Notes: generated by a model not told the origin, from the sequence alone. A stretch of 64,000 nt of DNA from Brettanomyces bruxellensis (GCF_011074885.1 NC_054688.1:496001-560000), one strand, 5' to 3'; numbered from the stretch's first letter, positions 31,164-41,700 are shown. Made by a program: numbers and translations.

Positions 31164-31260
31164 CTCCCTATGGGGGGCTCGAACCCCCGACCGTTCGGTC
31201 GACTTCTTGCCCATAAAGGCGTTTAAAAGCCGAACGCTCTACCGACTGAGCTAACAGGGA
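31164..31260 (-). tRNA. tRNA-Lys(UUU) with a 24-nt intron
   Basis: Read on the minus strand, the gene starts TCCCTGT and its acceptor strand pairs with ATAGGGA near the 3' end (one G-T pair). The D arm is GCTC-AGTCGGTA-GAGC, and the anticodon stem is TTCGG/CCGAA around loop CTTTTAA with anticodon TTT. The T arm carries GGTTCGAGCC (B box). Between the anticodon loop and the 3' stem lies about 24 nt of intron after position 37, as in S. cerevisiae tRNA-Lys(UUU), which has a 23-nt intron. A Ty3-type element has inserted just upstream. Confidence 0.95.
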
Positions 31261-31267
31261 TTTTACG

Positions 31268-31272
31268 AAAAT
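31268..31272. repeat. Target-site duplication AAAAT (left)
   Basis: AAAAT directly precedes the left LTR and is repeated at 37798-37802 directly after the right LTR. A 5-bp duplication is normal for Ty3 integrase. It fixes the element boundaries at TGTGAGGG...CCTTACA. Confidence 0.9.
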
Positions 31273-31862
31273 TGTGAGGGATCGAACAAGGAAAAGTCAC
31301 GTGTTATCCAAATGGTTACGTAATATTATGAGCGAAGCAACATGAGCGAATTATTTATTAAAATTGGACGACGAGATGCAAATATTTTATTAAGCAGAAA
31401 AACGAGAAAATATTAAATGAGTATTTAGCCTTTTTGGAAAACTCAAGATGAAGATAAGAAAGAAGAAGCAACAGCTTAGATAAGAAGAAGATAGAAAAAG
31501 AATAAGAAGAACAGAGATAAGAATAAGAGAAAATATAACAAGAAGATAAAAATAAGAAAACAAATAAAAACAAATACAAAACAAGTCATTAAAATAAATA
31601 TAATAACACTTCAAATTATAAACATATACAAAGGGGTGCTTTTATCTATATCCTAGTGAATACAAACTAGTTGATTATTTCATTATACATTACTTCCGCA
31701 CTTACTTAAATTACATCATAACATTCTAAAAACACTATTTTACAACATACAATACTTCATCTTTTAGTGGTTTGATTCAACACTTCAAAACAAACACACA
31801 AATCACTTTGGACTTACATAATCTAAAATAATTTAGGTTCAAACCAAAGCAGACCCCTTACA
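31273..31862 (+). repeat. Ty3-type 5' LTR (590 bp)
   Basis: It begins TGTGAGGG and ends CCTTACA (TG...CA ends). By direct reading I find no difference from the 3' LTR over 590 bp. Purine-rich AGAAGA repeats fill 31445-31560. Confidence 0.95.
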
Positions 31863-31864
31863 AT

Positions 31865-31876
31865 TGGTAGCATCGG
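31865..31876 (+). other. Ty3-type primer-binding site
   Basis: TGGTAGC starts two bases after the 5' LTR. This is the complement of a tRNA 3' end GCTACCA, as in initiator tRNA-Met used by Ty3 and Ty1. The following bases (ATCGG) do not fit S. cerevisiae initiator tRNA, so the primer in this species needs checking. Confidence 0.6.
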
Positions 31877-31910
31877 ATAGTTACGATTACAGAACAAAGG
31901 ATATAACAAT

Positions 31911-32903
31911 ATGGATTCATCAAGACCAAATGGAATTAATTCGAACATCAGCCCACCAAAGGCGGATTTCAATGGTTCGGGAAGAAACATGGCAGCCAGA
32001 GCGAACATTTTGATTCATGAGATGGATGAATATTTCGAAGCCGCAGAATTGACAAACAAAGTTAAAATGAAGTACATCTTTTCCAGAGCTTTGAGCGGTG
32101 TTGCAAAAAAATGGTACGATCAACATATCAGATTAGACGAAGAATACGGGGAGAAAGAGTATGAGCAAATTAAGAAGACATTTTTGGAACATTTTGCACC
32201 AGACAATGCTTTTCAAAAGGAAAGTTCAAAGGACAAGTTTTTCAAACTCACCCAAACAAGAGAGGTTCAATCATTTGCAGACGCTTTATTGACGATTGCT
32301 ATGGAGATTCCTAGTTATTCAACCAACAACGAACTCCTTATAGATAAATTCATCAGTGGACTTAATCCAAAGGTCAGACATCACATGCACGCAGTTCCAG
32401 ATGGGTCACATTTCGAAAAATATTTAGACGCAGCAAGGGAAGCAGAGAAATTTTTGAAATCAGATCCTGTTTACCTGGCAGAGTTGAGTGCCATGCAAGG
32501 AAACAATAAGAGACGTAGAGGCAATTATGGAAACAACAATCAATACCATAATCAAGGAACAAGTAGAAATGGATACACCAACAATGACAATAGTGGAAGA
32601 TACAATAATAATTACCAGGCAAACCAACGTGGATATTTTGGAAGAGGATCTTACAGAGGCCGCGGCTATGGTAGACGCGGGTACGGTGGACCAAGAAGAG
32701 GCCAGAGTTACAGAGGCAATTATCATCAGAATGGTCAGCGCAACTTTTCATACTATGGTTCACCACCACCTCAAACGGGTACGAATCAACAGGGCTATGC
32801 CCAGGGGCACTTGCAGCGTATAGAAGCACAAGATGCACTAACAGATAACTCAGAAGACGTTGATATGGAACAAGAGAATAATTTAAATGCGGAGAGTCAA
32901 TAG
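31911..32903 (+). CDS. Ty3-type Gag (capsid) protein
   Basis: The 330-residue product has a retrotransposon Gag/capsid domain at about residues 30-190 (ALSGVAKKWYDQHI, then VQSFADAL and LIDKFISGLNPKVR). A Gly/Arg/Asn/Tyr-rich tract with many RG and GRG repeats follows at about 195-275, and an acidic end closes the protein. Gag forms the virus-like particle and binds the element RNA. Unusually, there is no CCHC zinc knuckle. The RG-rich region probably serves as the RNA-binding part, which is an inference. The frame ends at TAG 32901-32903, inside the predicted frameshift hairpin. Confidence 0.93.
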   Translation: MDSSRPNGINSNISPPKADFNGSGRNMAARANILIHEMDEYFEAAELTNKVKMKYIFSRALSGVAKKWYDQHIRLDEEYGEKEYEQIKKTFLEHFAPDNAFQKESSKDKFFKLTQTREVQSFADALLTIAMEIPSYSTNNELLIDKFISGLNPKVRHHMHAVPDGSHFEKYLDAAREAEKFLKSDPVYLAELSAMQGNNKRRRGNYGNNNQYHNQGTSRNGYTNNDNSGRYNNNYQANQRGYFGRGSYRGRGYGRRGYGGPRRGQSYRGNYHQNGQRNFSYYGSPPPQTGTNQQGYAQGHLQRIEAQDALTDNSEDVDMEQENNLNAESQ

Positions 32904-32936
32904 AAGCCGACCTATCTATTGATACACAAAGCGGTC
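32882..32936 (+). promoter_or_regulatory. Predicted -1 ribosomal frameshift signal at gag-pol junction
   Basis: The heptamer T TTA AAT (32882-32888) lies in the gag frame exactly as X XXY YYZ. The pol frame is closed by TAA at 32879-32881 and opens at the heptamer itself, so a -1 slip there joins Gag to Pol. Eight bases downstream, an 8-bp perfect stem (32897-32904 with 32915-32922) forms a hairpin with a 10-nt loop. Loop bases GACC (32909-32912) can pair with GGTC (32933-32936), giving a possible small pseudoknot. S. cerevisiae Ty3 uses a +1 shift, so this would be a different mechanism. Confidence 0.75.
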
Positions 32937-35900
32937 AGAACGAAACAGAAGTGAAAATGCGTAATATAAAAAATTTTAAGAAAAAGGAAAATATAAAAAC
33001 GAAAAAACAATTGGAAAATAGAAAAGAACAAAAAGACTTGAATTTGAACTCTTCGTACTCACAAAAAATTACAAAAACGCAAAAAAATACTGAAAATTTA
33101 AAAAATCAAAAAAATACTGAAAACTTAAAAAACTCAAAAAATAAAGAAAATTCTAATGTTCAAGAAAAAATAGAGGAAATACCTCATAGCGATCTAGATG
33201 ATGCTCATGCCCTAGCGCTTAATATGATAGATCAAGATGCCTCGGTTTCCGTTAGAACACTCGAGAATAATGTATCTGATCACAATACAGAAAGTGAAGA
33301 ATTTGTTGAAACCCTTAAAGAAAATTTTGAAAAATTAAAGTTAGAAAACCCTGATTTAGACGAAAGTTTTTTAAATGAAATTGTGTATAAGAATTACGGC
33401 CAGGACTTAAACTTAAACTACGTGGAAGCACCGCAAATTGCTGAAGCAGCTAAGGTAATTGCAATCTTAAAAGGGGCTTACCACATGCCAGTGGTCATCG
33501 ACTCAGGGGCTACATCGAATTTCATTTCGAGGCAGATCGTAAAAGATTTAAATTTAGAATCAGAAATAAGGAGATGCGAACCTTTACAAGTTAATGCAGT
33601 CGGTCATAAAATGGTGACTTCACACTTCATCGTTTTGGATTGGACATTCCTTTTCCAGACTGAGATTAATGCAACGGTCGCGTTCTTCATAATTGACATT
33701 CCTACAAGAGATGTCTTCTTAGGTTTACCGTTTATTCAAAGGTACCAAGAATTTATTAATTGGAAACTTATCGGGAAGAGCAAGCCTTACCAGAAAACTG
33801 ATTATAATATAAAATGTAATTGTCTTGACATAGCCGATTATTTAAAAGAACTTCGCAATCCAGAGCAAGTTCCCGGCATGCTATATATACAAACTCTTAC
33901 CCCAGAAAATACTCAAATACGCACAGAAACAGAGGTTAGTGGAGTGGCACACTTAAAAGAAAAATTAATTAAAGAATACTCTGACGTGCTTACGAATGAC
34001 CCTCCAAGTACACTACCTCCGAAAAGAAATTTAGTTCATCGTATTATCCTTCAAAGACCTAACGATACTACTTTTAGAAGGCAATATAAATTAAGTCACG
34101 CAGAACAGATCGAATTGACCAAACAAGTTAACGATCTTATGAAACGCAATTGGATTCGGCCAAGTGCTAGTCCATTCAACAGCCCAGTATTATTTGTAAA
34201 AAAGAAAGATGGTTCACTTCGAATGTGTGTCGACTATAGGGCTTTAAATAATCTTACTATTAAGGATAAATTTCCTATTCCTGATATTGAAAAGCTTACT
34301 AGCGATCTCGGAAAAGCAAAAGTTTACTCTAAATTAGATTTAATGTCAGGATATTACCAAGTTAGAATAGAGGAGACTGATATCGACAAAACAGCTTTCA
34401 GTACCGAAAACGGTCACTACGAATGGATGGTTATGCCATTCGGGCTAACGAATGCTCCTTCAACATTTCAACGACTGATGAATAATATTTTAGCACCTTA
34501 CTTATCGAAATTCGTGAAAGTTTACATCGACGATATATTGATTTACTCTGAACATACGGCAGATCATTTCGACCATGTCCGAACCGTGCTTCAAACGCTA
34601 CGGGAAAATAAGTTAATAGCAAAGCTCAGTAAGTGTGCATTCTTCTTTAAGAAATTAAGGTTTTTAGGCTTTGTAATTACACCTGAAGGTGTCGAGACTG
34701 ATCCAGATAAAATAAAAGTTATTAAAGAATGGCCTACGCCAACCAGCATTAAAGAAGCACAATCTTTTCTCGGATTGACTGGTTTTTACCGAAGATTTAT
34801 TCAACGATATTCATTAACTGCTAAGCCGATTTTAGATTATATTGCAAAACGTTGTGAGTGGACTTCCCTCCAAGATACAGCATTTAAAGACCTTAAAAAT
34901 AAGTTCCTGTCAGCACCACTTCTTGTACATCCAATATGGGATCCGGGTTATACCTTTCGTATTCATACGGACGCGTGTGGTTATGCGGTTGGTTACGTTC
35001 TCGAACAACTCGATCCTTACGGGAAAGTTATAGGAGTTATTGCTTATGGTTCAAAGAAATTATTACCAGCTCAGCTTAGATATTCTATTTACGAACGAGA
35101 GTTCTTGGCAGTGATTGAGGCTTTAAAAACATGGCGTTATTACTTAATGAATCGCAAATTTATTATAAAAACGGATCACAAAAGTCTCATACATTTAAAG
35201 AATCAAAATCTCATTGACACTCAAAGAGTCGCCAAATGGATTGACTTTTTGTCCCAATACGACTTTGAGGTTGAATATATTAAGGGACATGATAATTCAG
35301 CAGCAGACGCACTATCGCGTTATCCGGAATTAAAATTATTAGAACCAGCTGCCGGTTTAGAGTTAGCCGCCGCAGCAGTCTTAGATGCCTTAGCGCTCGA
35401 AGACATAGATAAAAAACGGTCCGCCACATTTCTACATTCTATTATTACTTCTACTCTTGAAGACAATGCAATTGCAGATATTACCGATTCAGGCGCAATG
35501 ATTGCAACATTGACGTCTGCTGACGAGTCCTCTGGATCCGTTCAGTCTATTTTAAAGTGGAATGATGACCTTAAACAACAAATTATAAAAGCGTATAAAT
35601 ATGATAAAGACCTAAGCAGAGTCTATGAGCTGTTGAAGAATGGGGCGAAGCTGAAACCGTCTACGCAGGACCTTCGTCATTATGCTCAGCACTTCAGATA
35701 TCATAACGAATTACTATATTACACTACTTTTTTGGGTAGCGAGTATTCTAGATTAGCTATTCCATACGATAAAAAGATTAAAGATTTACTTGTGAGGCAA
35801 TGTCACGACTCCATTACTGCAGGACATTTTGGATATTTCAAGACTTTCGAGCTAGCTCATAAAATGTTTTATTGGCCTAAAATGTTAAACTATATTAAGT

Positions 35901-37132
35901 CGTTCTGTAAGTCATGCAGCGTTTGTCAACGAAATAAGACCTCTACTCAAGCTGTCCAAGGACTATTTTCACCATTACCTATACCGGAAGGTCGATGGAC
36001 CGATGTCTCTATGGATTTTGTTACTGCTGTTCCGAAAACTATTCGAGACCATGATATGATTCTGGTTATCATTGACAGATTTACTAAAATGGCACATTTT
36101 ATTGCCACAGATAAAACTCTAGACGCACCACGTTGTGCACAGTTATTTTTGGCCGAATGCTTTAAGCTTCATGGCATCCCACACCGTTTAGTGTCGGATA
36201 AAGATATTAGATTTATGAATAAGTTTTGGTATACATTTAATAGTATGGTAGGTACCTCCCTACTCATGTCTACGACAAACCATCCGCAGACAGATGGCCA
36301 AACTGAACGTGTCAATCGCGTTTTAAACCAATTAATTCGCACATATTGCGCTAATGACTTGACAAGCTGGGACACTATGCTTCCTATGCTAGAATTTGCT
36401 TATAATAATAGTATACAAAAATCATCAGGCATGACTCCGTTTGAGCTCAGCCAAGGTTATAGACCTACTTCACCTACTTTTATATCAGGCGCCAGAGTTG
36501 ATAGCTCTAGGTATAGTCCTAATGCTGAAGAATATGTCAAACGCATGAAACTCGTTATGCAACAAGCCCAAGATAATTTAGTTTTAGCTCAACATCATCA
36601 GGAATTACAACATAATAAGAAAGTTCGCACTCATGATTTTAAAGTTGGAGATCTCATACTTCTAAACAAGGATTGCTTCAACCGGAAATATAAATATCAC
36701 AAAGTTTTACCAGTTTTCATCGGACCTTACAGAATCATTAAACAACAAGGTGATAACGCATTTGAAATCGATTTCCCAGAAACCGTACATACAAAACGTG
36801 TTTTCAATGTCCGTTGGTTCCGTCACTTCCTTCAACAGAATGCCGCATTCCCTCGCGTTCCTCCTCGCACAGACCTCGAAATTTTACAACGATTGAGTGA
36901 AGTTACAGCTATTGCCGCTTATGATCGCGAACATCAAACTTATGACGTCCATTGGAAAGATTGTGATCCCGAACATAGTACTTCAATTCCAACATCTTAC
37001 CTTAACAAAATGCCATCCCAACTTCGTTCCACATTGATGACCAACTTAGGACACTTAATCCGTTTACAACAATACGAAGATCATTCAAAGGATGAATTTG
37101 GCACACCACCGGAGGGTTACACAGTCGATTAA
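32882..37132 (+). CDS. Ty3-type Pol polyprotein (PR-RT-RH-IN)
   Basis: This frame is open for about 1416 codons from the frameshift site, with no ATG near its start. A Lys/Asn-rich linker leads to the aspartic protease (IDSGAT, 33497-33514), then reverse transcriptase with YIDD at 34523-34534. RNase H follows (IHTDACGYAVG and TDHKSLIHLKN), then integrase with an HHCC finger (about 35820-35935) and the catalytic D (36014), D (near 36195) and E (near 36305, TDGQTERVNR). The C-terminus has a chromodomain-like stretch (TYDVHWKDCDPEHSTSIP, near 36940). Domain order and length fit an intact Ty3/gypsy Pol. All catalytic residues that I could check are present. Confidence 0.95.
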   Translation, partial: FKCGESIEADLSIDTQSGQNETEVKMRNIKNFKKKENIKTKKQLENRKEQKDLNLNSSYSQKITKTQKNTENLKNQKNTENLKNSKNKENSNVQEKIEEIPHSDLDDAHALALNMIDQDASVSVRTLENNVSDHNTESEEFVETLKENFEKLKLENPDLDESFLNEIVYKNYGQDLNLNYVEAPQIAEAAKVIAILKGAYHMPVVIDSGATSNFISRQIVKDLNLESEIRRCEPLQVNAVGHKMVTSHFIVLDWTFLFQTEINATVAFFIIDIPTRDVFLGLPFIQRYQEFINWKLIGKSKPYQKTDYNIKCNCLDIADYLKELRNPEQVPGMLYIQTLTPENTQIRTETEVSGVAHLKEKLIKEYSDVLTNDPPSTLPPKRNLVHRIILQRPNDTTFRRQYKLSHAEQIELTKQVNDLMKRNWIRPSASPFNSPVLFVKKKDGSLRMCVDYRALNNLTIKDKFPIPDIEKLTSDLGKAKVYSKLDLMSGYYQVRIEETDIDKTAFSTENGHYEWMVMPFGLTNAPSTFQRLMNNILAPYLSKFVKVYIDDILIYSEHTADHFDHVRTVLQTLRENKLIAKLSKCAFFFKKLRFLGFVITPEGVETDPDKIKVIKEWPTPTSIKEAQSFLGLTGFYRRFIQRYSLTAKPILDYIAKRCEWTSLQDTAFKDLKNKFLSAPLLVHPIWDPGYTFRIHTDACGYAVGYVLEQLDPYGKVIGVIAYGSKKLLPAQLRYSIYEREFLAVIEALKTWRYYLMNRKFIIKTDHKSLIHLKNQNLIDTQRVAKWIDFLSQYDFEVEYIKGHDNSAADALSRYPELKLLEPAAGLELAAAAVLDALALEDIDKKRSATFLHSIITSTLEDNAIADITDSGAMIATLTSADESSGSVQSILKWNDDLKQQIIKAYKYDKDLSRVYELLKNGAKLKPSTQDLRHYAQHFRYHNELLYYTTFLGSEYSRLAIPYDKKIKDLLVRQCHDSITAGHFGYFKTFELAHKMFYWPKMLNYIKSFCKSCSVCQRNKTSTQAVQGLFSPLPIPEGRWTDVSMDFVTAVPKTIRDHDMILVIIDRFTKMAHFIATDKTLDAPRCAQLFLAECFKLHGIPHRLVSDKDIRFMNKFWYTFNSMVGTSLLMSTTNHPQTDGQTERVNRVLNQLIRTYCANDLTSWDTMLPMLEFAYNNSIQKSSGMTPFELSQGYRPTSPTFISGARVDSSRYSPNAEEYVKRMKLVMQQAQDNLVLAQHHQELQHNKKVRTHDFKVGDLILLNKDCFNRKYKYHKVLPVFIGPYRIIKQQGDNAFEIDFPETVHTKRVFNVRWFRHFLQQNAAFPRVPPRTDLEILQRLSEVTAIAAYDREHQTYDVHWKDCDPEHSTSIPTSYLNKMPSQLRSTLMTNLGHLIRLQQYEDHSKDEFGTPPEGYTVD

Positions 37133-37207
37133 TGCGACCTACAACATTTTGAATTTTGTTTTAAGAGTGGTAACGATCGAGGACGATCTTTTTGCAAAGC
37201 GCGGTAT

Positions 37208-37797
37208 TGTGAGGGATCGAACAAGGAAAAGTCACGTGTTATCCAAATGGTTACGTAATATTATGAGCGAAGCAACATGAGCGAATTATTTATTAAAATT
37301 GGACGACGAGATGCAAATATTTTATTAAGCAGAAAAACGAGAAAATATTAAATGAGTATTTAGCCTTTTTGGAAAACTCAAGATGAAGATAAGAAAGAAG
37401 AAGCAACAGCTTAGATAAGAAGAAGATAGAAAAAGAATAAGAAGAACAGAGATAAGAATAAGAGAAAATATAACAAGAAGATAAAAATAAGAAAACAAAT
37501 AAAAACAAATACAAAACAAGTCATTAAAATAAATATAATAACACTTCAAATTATAAACATATACAAAGGGGTGCTTTTATCTATATCCTAGTGAATACAA
37601 ACTAGTTGATTATTTCATTATACATTACTTCCGCACTTACTTAAATTACATCATAACATTCTAAAAACACTATTTTACAACATACAATACTTCATCTTTT
37701 AGTGGTTTGATTCAACACTTCAAAACAAACACACAAATCACTTTGGACTTACATAATCTAAAATAATTTAGGTTCAAACCAAAGCAGACCCCTTACA
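37208..37797 (+). repeat. Ty3-type 3' LTR (590 bp)
   Basis: Same ends, length and, by reading, same sequence as the 5' LTR. The bases just before it (GCAAAGCGCGGTAT) do not form an obvious polypurine tract. The right target duplication AAAAT follows at 37798-37802. Confidence 0.95.
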
Positions 37798-37802
37798 AAA
37801 AT

Positions 37803-38186
37803 GTAAATGGTCGGACTGAAGGTAACAACATATTATTTTTAATAACCTGAAGTATAAGGATTCTTTAGATGATTACCAAATCCGTCTAAAGATATATAAT
37901 AGATTATTAAGATTGTTATCTGATACTTCTCGTATCCTTTCATATCTCTTATCTCATAGCTCTCTATGAACTATTATATTTTTTTCATTATTCTATCTAA
38001 TCACTTATCTTTTCAATCCCCCTTTCTAGAAAAATAACTAAATCATAATCTAACCTTGCCTCTGTATCAAAGGAGGGCAAGGGCGCATATTTATATTAAA
38101 TGGAGAATGACACTTCTTCCATTTCTCTTCCAATTTCATACAATAACAAATTATATGCCAAAGAGGAATCCATCCTGTTTGGGAAC
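37803..38186. other. Spacer between the Ty3- and copia-type elements, with a duplicated 73-bp segment
   Basis: No gene is visible. The segment 37898-37970 recurs with one mismatch at 45089-45161, immediately right of the copia element. The rest (T-rich, then a GC-richer stretch near 38060-38095) has no match that I can see in the window. Confidence 0.6.
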
Positions 38187-38745
38187 TGTCAGAGTATATA
38201 AATCCCGTGTGACATTTGTATCTACTTAATTGCTCACATATCTCTGTGCCGTAGCACTACCGAGCGCGCAGATGCCCAAGGTTATGAACGGGATTGGCCA
38301 TATAGTTCGGATATAGAAAAGACTTCTGTTGCATAGAATGACCCCCATAACAAAATAGGGTCCTTACGAACACGTTTGTAATCCAGCGAGAACCCGAAGG
38401 TTACTCTTGGTTTCAGCTGAAGGTTCACTTCAAGATGGATTTCCTTATATGAATATGTATTGCAAATTACACAATAAAGTCGTCGTCCCTTCTAAGAGAC
38501 ACATAGNATATAAGGAAAAAGTAGTACATACATATAAGAGATATTTTTCCGCAGAAGTGGAATAGGTCATTCTCAGCCGAAAGTAGATTAGGGAGAAATT
38601 TATTTCACAGGAAAAATTTCCCCGCGAATTATTTCTTCTATCTGTCTGAACATTAATTTGATTCACATATTATAAATCAAATACCAGTTGAACCTTTATG
38701 CGTTATTAACATATGAAACATTATTATAACTCATAGGTTCCGACA
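38187..38745 (-). repeat. Copia-type 3' LTR (559 bp)
   Basis: On the element strand it begins TGTCGGAACC and ends CTCTGACA. It matches the 5' LTR at 44530-45088 except for one undetermined base (38507). A short polypurine-like AAGGGAGCG (38746-38754) lies directly next to it inside the element. The pol frame runs into this LTR and ends at TGA (38731-38733). Confidence 0.93.
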
Positions 38746-41700
38746 CGCTCCCTTGATTTGTAACATCTGAATAAGCATGTGCCTTAGTTTATCCATGACC
38801 TTGATAGTTATTGGTTTAGTAAGCAAATCAGCTAATTGGTTTTCTGTGCCAACATGCCTGATGACAAACTTCTTTCGATTAAATCTCTCTTCAAGACATT
38901 TAAGCCTGACTGCATATGGCTTTGCCTTTGGCGAAAAATTACCGAAGGACCTATTGTATCTATGGCAGACTTGTTGTCGACTAGTAACTCAGGACAATGA
39001 ACCTTTCCTTGATAAGCAGAAATAAATTTCATCAAAGGATGGAACCATTCTAACTCATCAGTTAAGAAATTGATGGCTTGTAATTCAGCTTCGGTAGAAG
39101 ACTTGCACACCAGTGGAGTGTAGTGACTTCTCCAATGAACTGGCGCATTAGCAAACATGATAAAATAACCATTCATCGATTGACGAGTAATTGGATCTTG
39201 CGCATAGTCACTATCCGAATAGCAAATTAGATGATTAAGCTTATCGGCGTCAGTGTTCTGATAAACAATTGTCCTGAATCTCGAAAAATAGAGATATCGA
39301 ATTGTGTGAATCACCTGTTCTCTTACTAAATCATGTGGATAAGTAGAGAATCTTGCTAAATAATCAACTGCATAAGCAATGTCTGGTCGAGTCATAGTAG
39401 AGACATAAAGTAAACAACCAATCTTGCGTCTATAATCCGTAACTCTTTTATCCAATTCCTCTTGAGTTAATTTCAACGGGTGTTGATCCATATCAAAATA
39501 AAAGTTAGGACTCAACGGTGTAGCGCATTTTCGTGTCATCTCAATCTTCAGTTTCTCAACAAACTCTTCAATGTAAGAGGACTGACATAAACTAATTCTT
39601 CCAACACGACCATTTTTAAGTCTCTCCACCTTAAGATCTATACCTAAAAATCTTTGAACATATGTCTTTGGATCTTGTTCGATGATCTTTAATTCATAAG
39701 CTTTCTGTAAGTGCTTAGTGACCTTCTCAAGAATAGATTTGGTCGATGCACCTATAATAATATCATCCACAAATAGACCAACCACGCAATCTGTTTTTCC
39801 CTTGACATCTTTATGAATGTATGTGGAAGGAAATGGGCTCGAATATTCAAATCCAATCTTAGCCAAATATGCCTTGATTGTCTCGTGCCATAATTTTCCA
39901 GATTGCTTGAGACCATATAAGGCTTTGTTAAGCCTGTACACCACCCTCTTACCGGTTGATACATCGGAAGGTTTGACAGAACTATGATAGCCCTGTGGCT
40001 GATAGATGTACAATTCGGTATCAATTGGACTATTAAGATAAGCCGTTTGAACATCAAACTGTGCCATGAACCAGTGTTGTGTAGCAATAAGAGCAAGAAT
40101 GCTCCTCATGATCTCAGGTCGAAGTGTGGGGAAAAAGTCAAGGTGTATGTTGACTCCTTCTGGTGGTCGCCGTGAGCAACGAGTCTCGCTTTGAACCGAC
40201 CATCTGACTTGATGTTGAAGACCCAACCTGTGGAGACCGTCCGGCTCAAAATTCTAGGATCATCTGTAATAATAGGTTTGGGATCCCAGGTGCAATGTTT
40301 CCGATGAGAGTTAAACTCATCAGCAATTGCTGCTTTCCACTTTGCAGCTCCATCATTACTGCTTATCGCCTTCTTGTAGCTACTTGGTGTAACTGCCAGG
40401 TGAACATCACTTAGCAACACTTGGGTGACCTTGAGCTTCTTGTGTTTAACCGCATAACGCCAGCGGCCTTTTGCTTTCAGCCTAGATCTACCTGTGCCGA
40501 TCGGTGGCACCGTGCTGTCATATCGGTCCAGATCGCCATCATCATGAAATTGACGTTTTCTAGTTAATGGTCGATTCAATGAACGCATATTACGACCTTG
40601 CCACGATGGTAAGCTATTCCCTTTAGAAGATGTAACTTCAGACTTTTTACCAGCCACGGAAGAAGACGTCTCACTGCTCGTTTTTCCGGAATCGAGTCTT
40701 GGAGGATGTGGGTAATCTTGAGGTGATTTATCTCCGTGTTTGGCTTGCTTGATTGAAGAGTTTGGCATCAGCTGACTGCCAGCGCTCTTGTCGTCTGATG
40801 TTATAGTGCGTGCGACTGAATGCTCCGTATGCTTTCGTTGTTCGATCCCTGCCTTAACAGGATCTGCACCCTTCGGCTTCTGATTGTCTTCAGTCCATGC
40901 ATCTAACTTGCATGTATCAGAAACTCCAACTTTCACATGCTTACCGAAGCTATCCGATGGATTTAAAGTTTGCAAAGAGTCCCCTGACTCCTTTGCAGTG
41001 GAAACAACAGTTGGTTTAAAATTTGCTCTACCATTGGTAGAAGTGTTACCACCTTTAGTAGAGCGACCATTTGATTTATTCAACTTGTCGCTCTGTGCAC
41101 CCTCGCGTCTTTTCCGAGAACGCTTTGGATGCTTAGCCCTACCAGCATTTTGGCTAACGAGCGACTTTCCGGGATTCTTCGCCTCGACCCTTACCTCGGG
41201 TGGAAGTTTCTTGTAGTGTATTCCGGAAGTCGAATGATCTTCTGGATCCAGGTCGAAAAGAGAAGTACCTTCTACATCCTTTCTTTCGTCTGGGGCCTGG
41301 TTAGTCTGAGGTTCATCATCAGACAGCTCACGTGAGTCGTCATCTGAGTAATCCTCAGGCTCGGAAGAAGAGTCTTGCATACTGACGTTGTCAGGGGTCC
41401 AGTCCGGGTCGTTGTCAGACTCATCCGTACTTAAATTTCCAGGATGATCCGTCGACTCGTGGAAAGACTGAGTATCTCCAGGTGAGGTATCAATGACAAT
41501 GGTATCGTCTGTAACCTTAGGAGGTTCTGCTTCTATTTCCTCTTTAGCAAGGGAAGACGTAGTGAGCGCTCCAGCCTTTGAAATATTTTCTTTAGGGCGA
41601 GTGTCTATCAACTCATCTTCAGGGGTAGCAGGTCTCGTGTCGATACTTGAATCGATACGCGACGTCCTTTCGACAGCGGGTGACAATGTTAAATCATTTT

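Larger units (their letters stand above)
31273..37797 (+). mobile_element. Complete Ty3/gypsy LTR retrotransposon
   Basis: This 6525-bp element has two matching 590-bp LTRs, a 5-bp target duplication, a primer-binding site, gag and pol. The order protease, reverse transcriptase, RNase H, integrase is that of the Ty3/gypsy (Metaviridae) group. All frames are open, so it may be active. It lies 8-12 bp upstream of the mature 5' end of tRNA-Lys and is transcribed away from it. This matches the known Ty3 preference for Pol III start sites. Apparently identical LTRs imply a very recent insertion. Confidence 0.96.

Noticed and set aside
31358..31614. Minus-strand frames inside the Ty3-type LTR, repeated in the other LTR
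   Set aside because: They reflect AGAAGA-type repeats read in reverse, with Leu/Phe/Ser-rich output and no start support.
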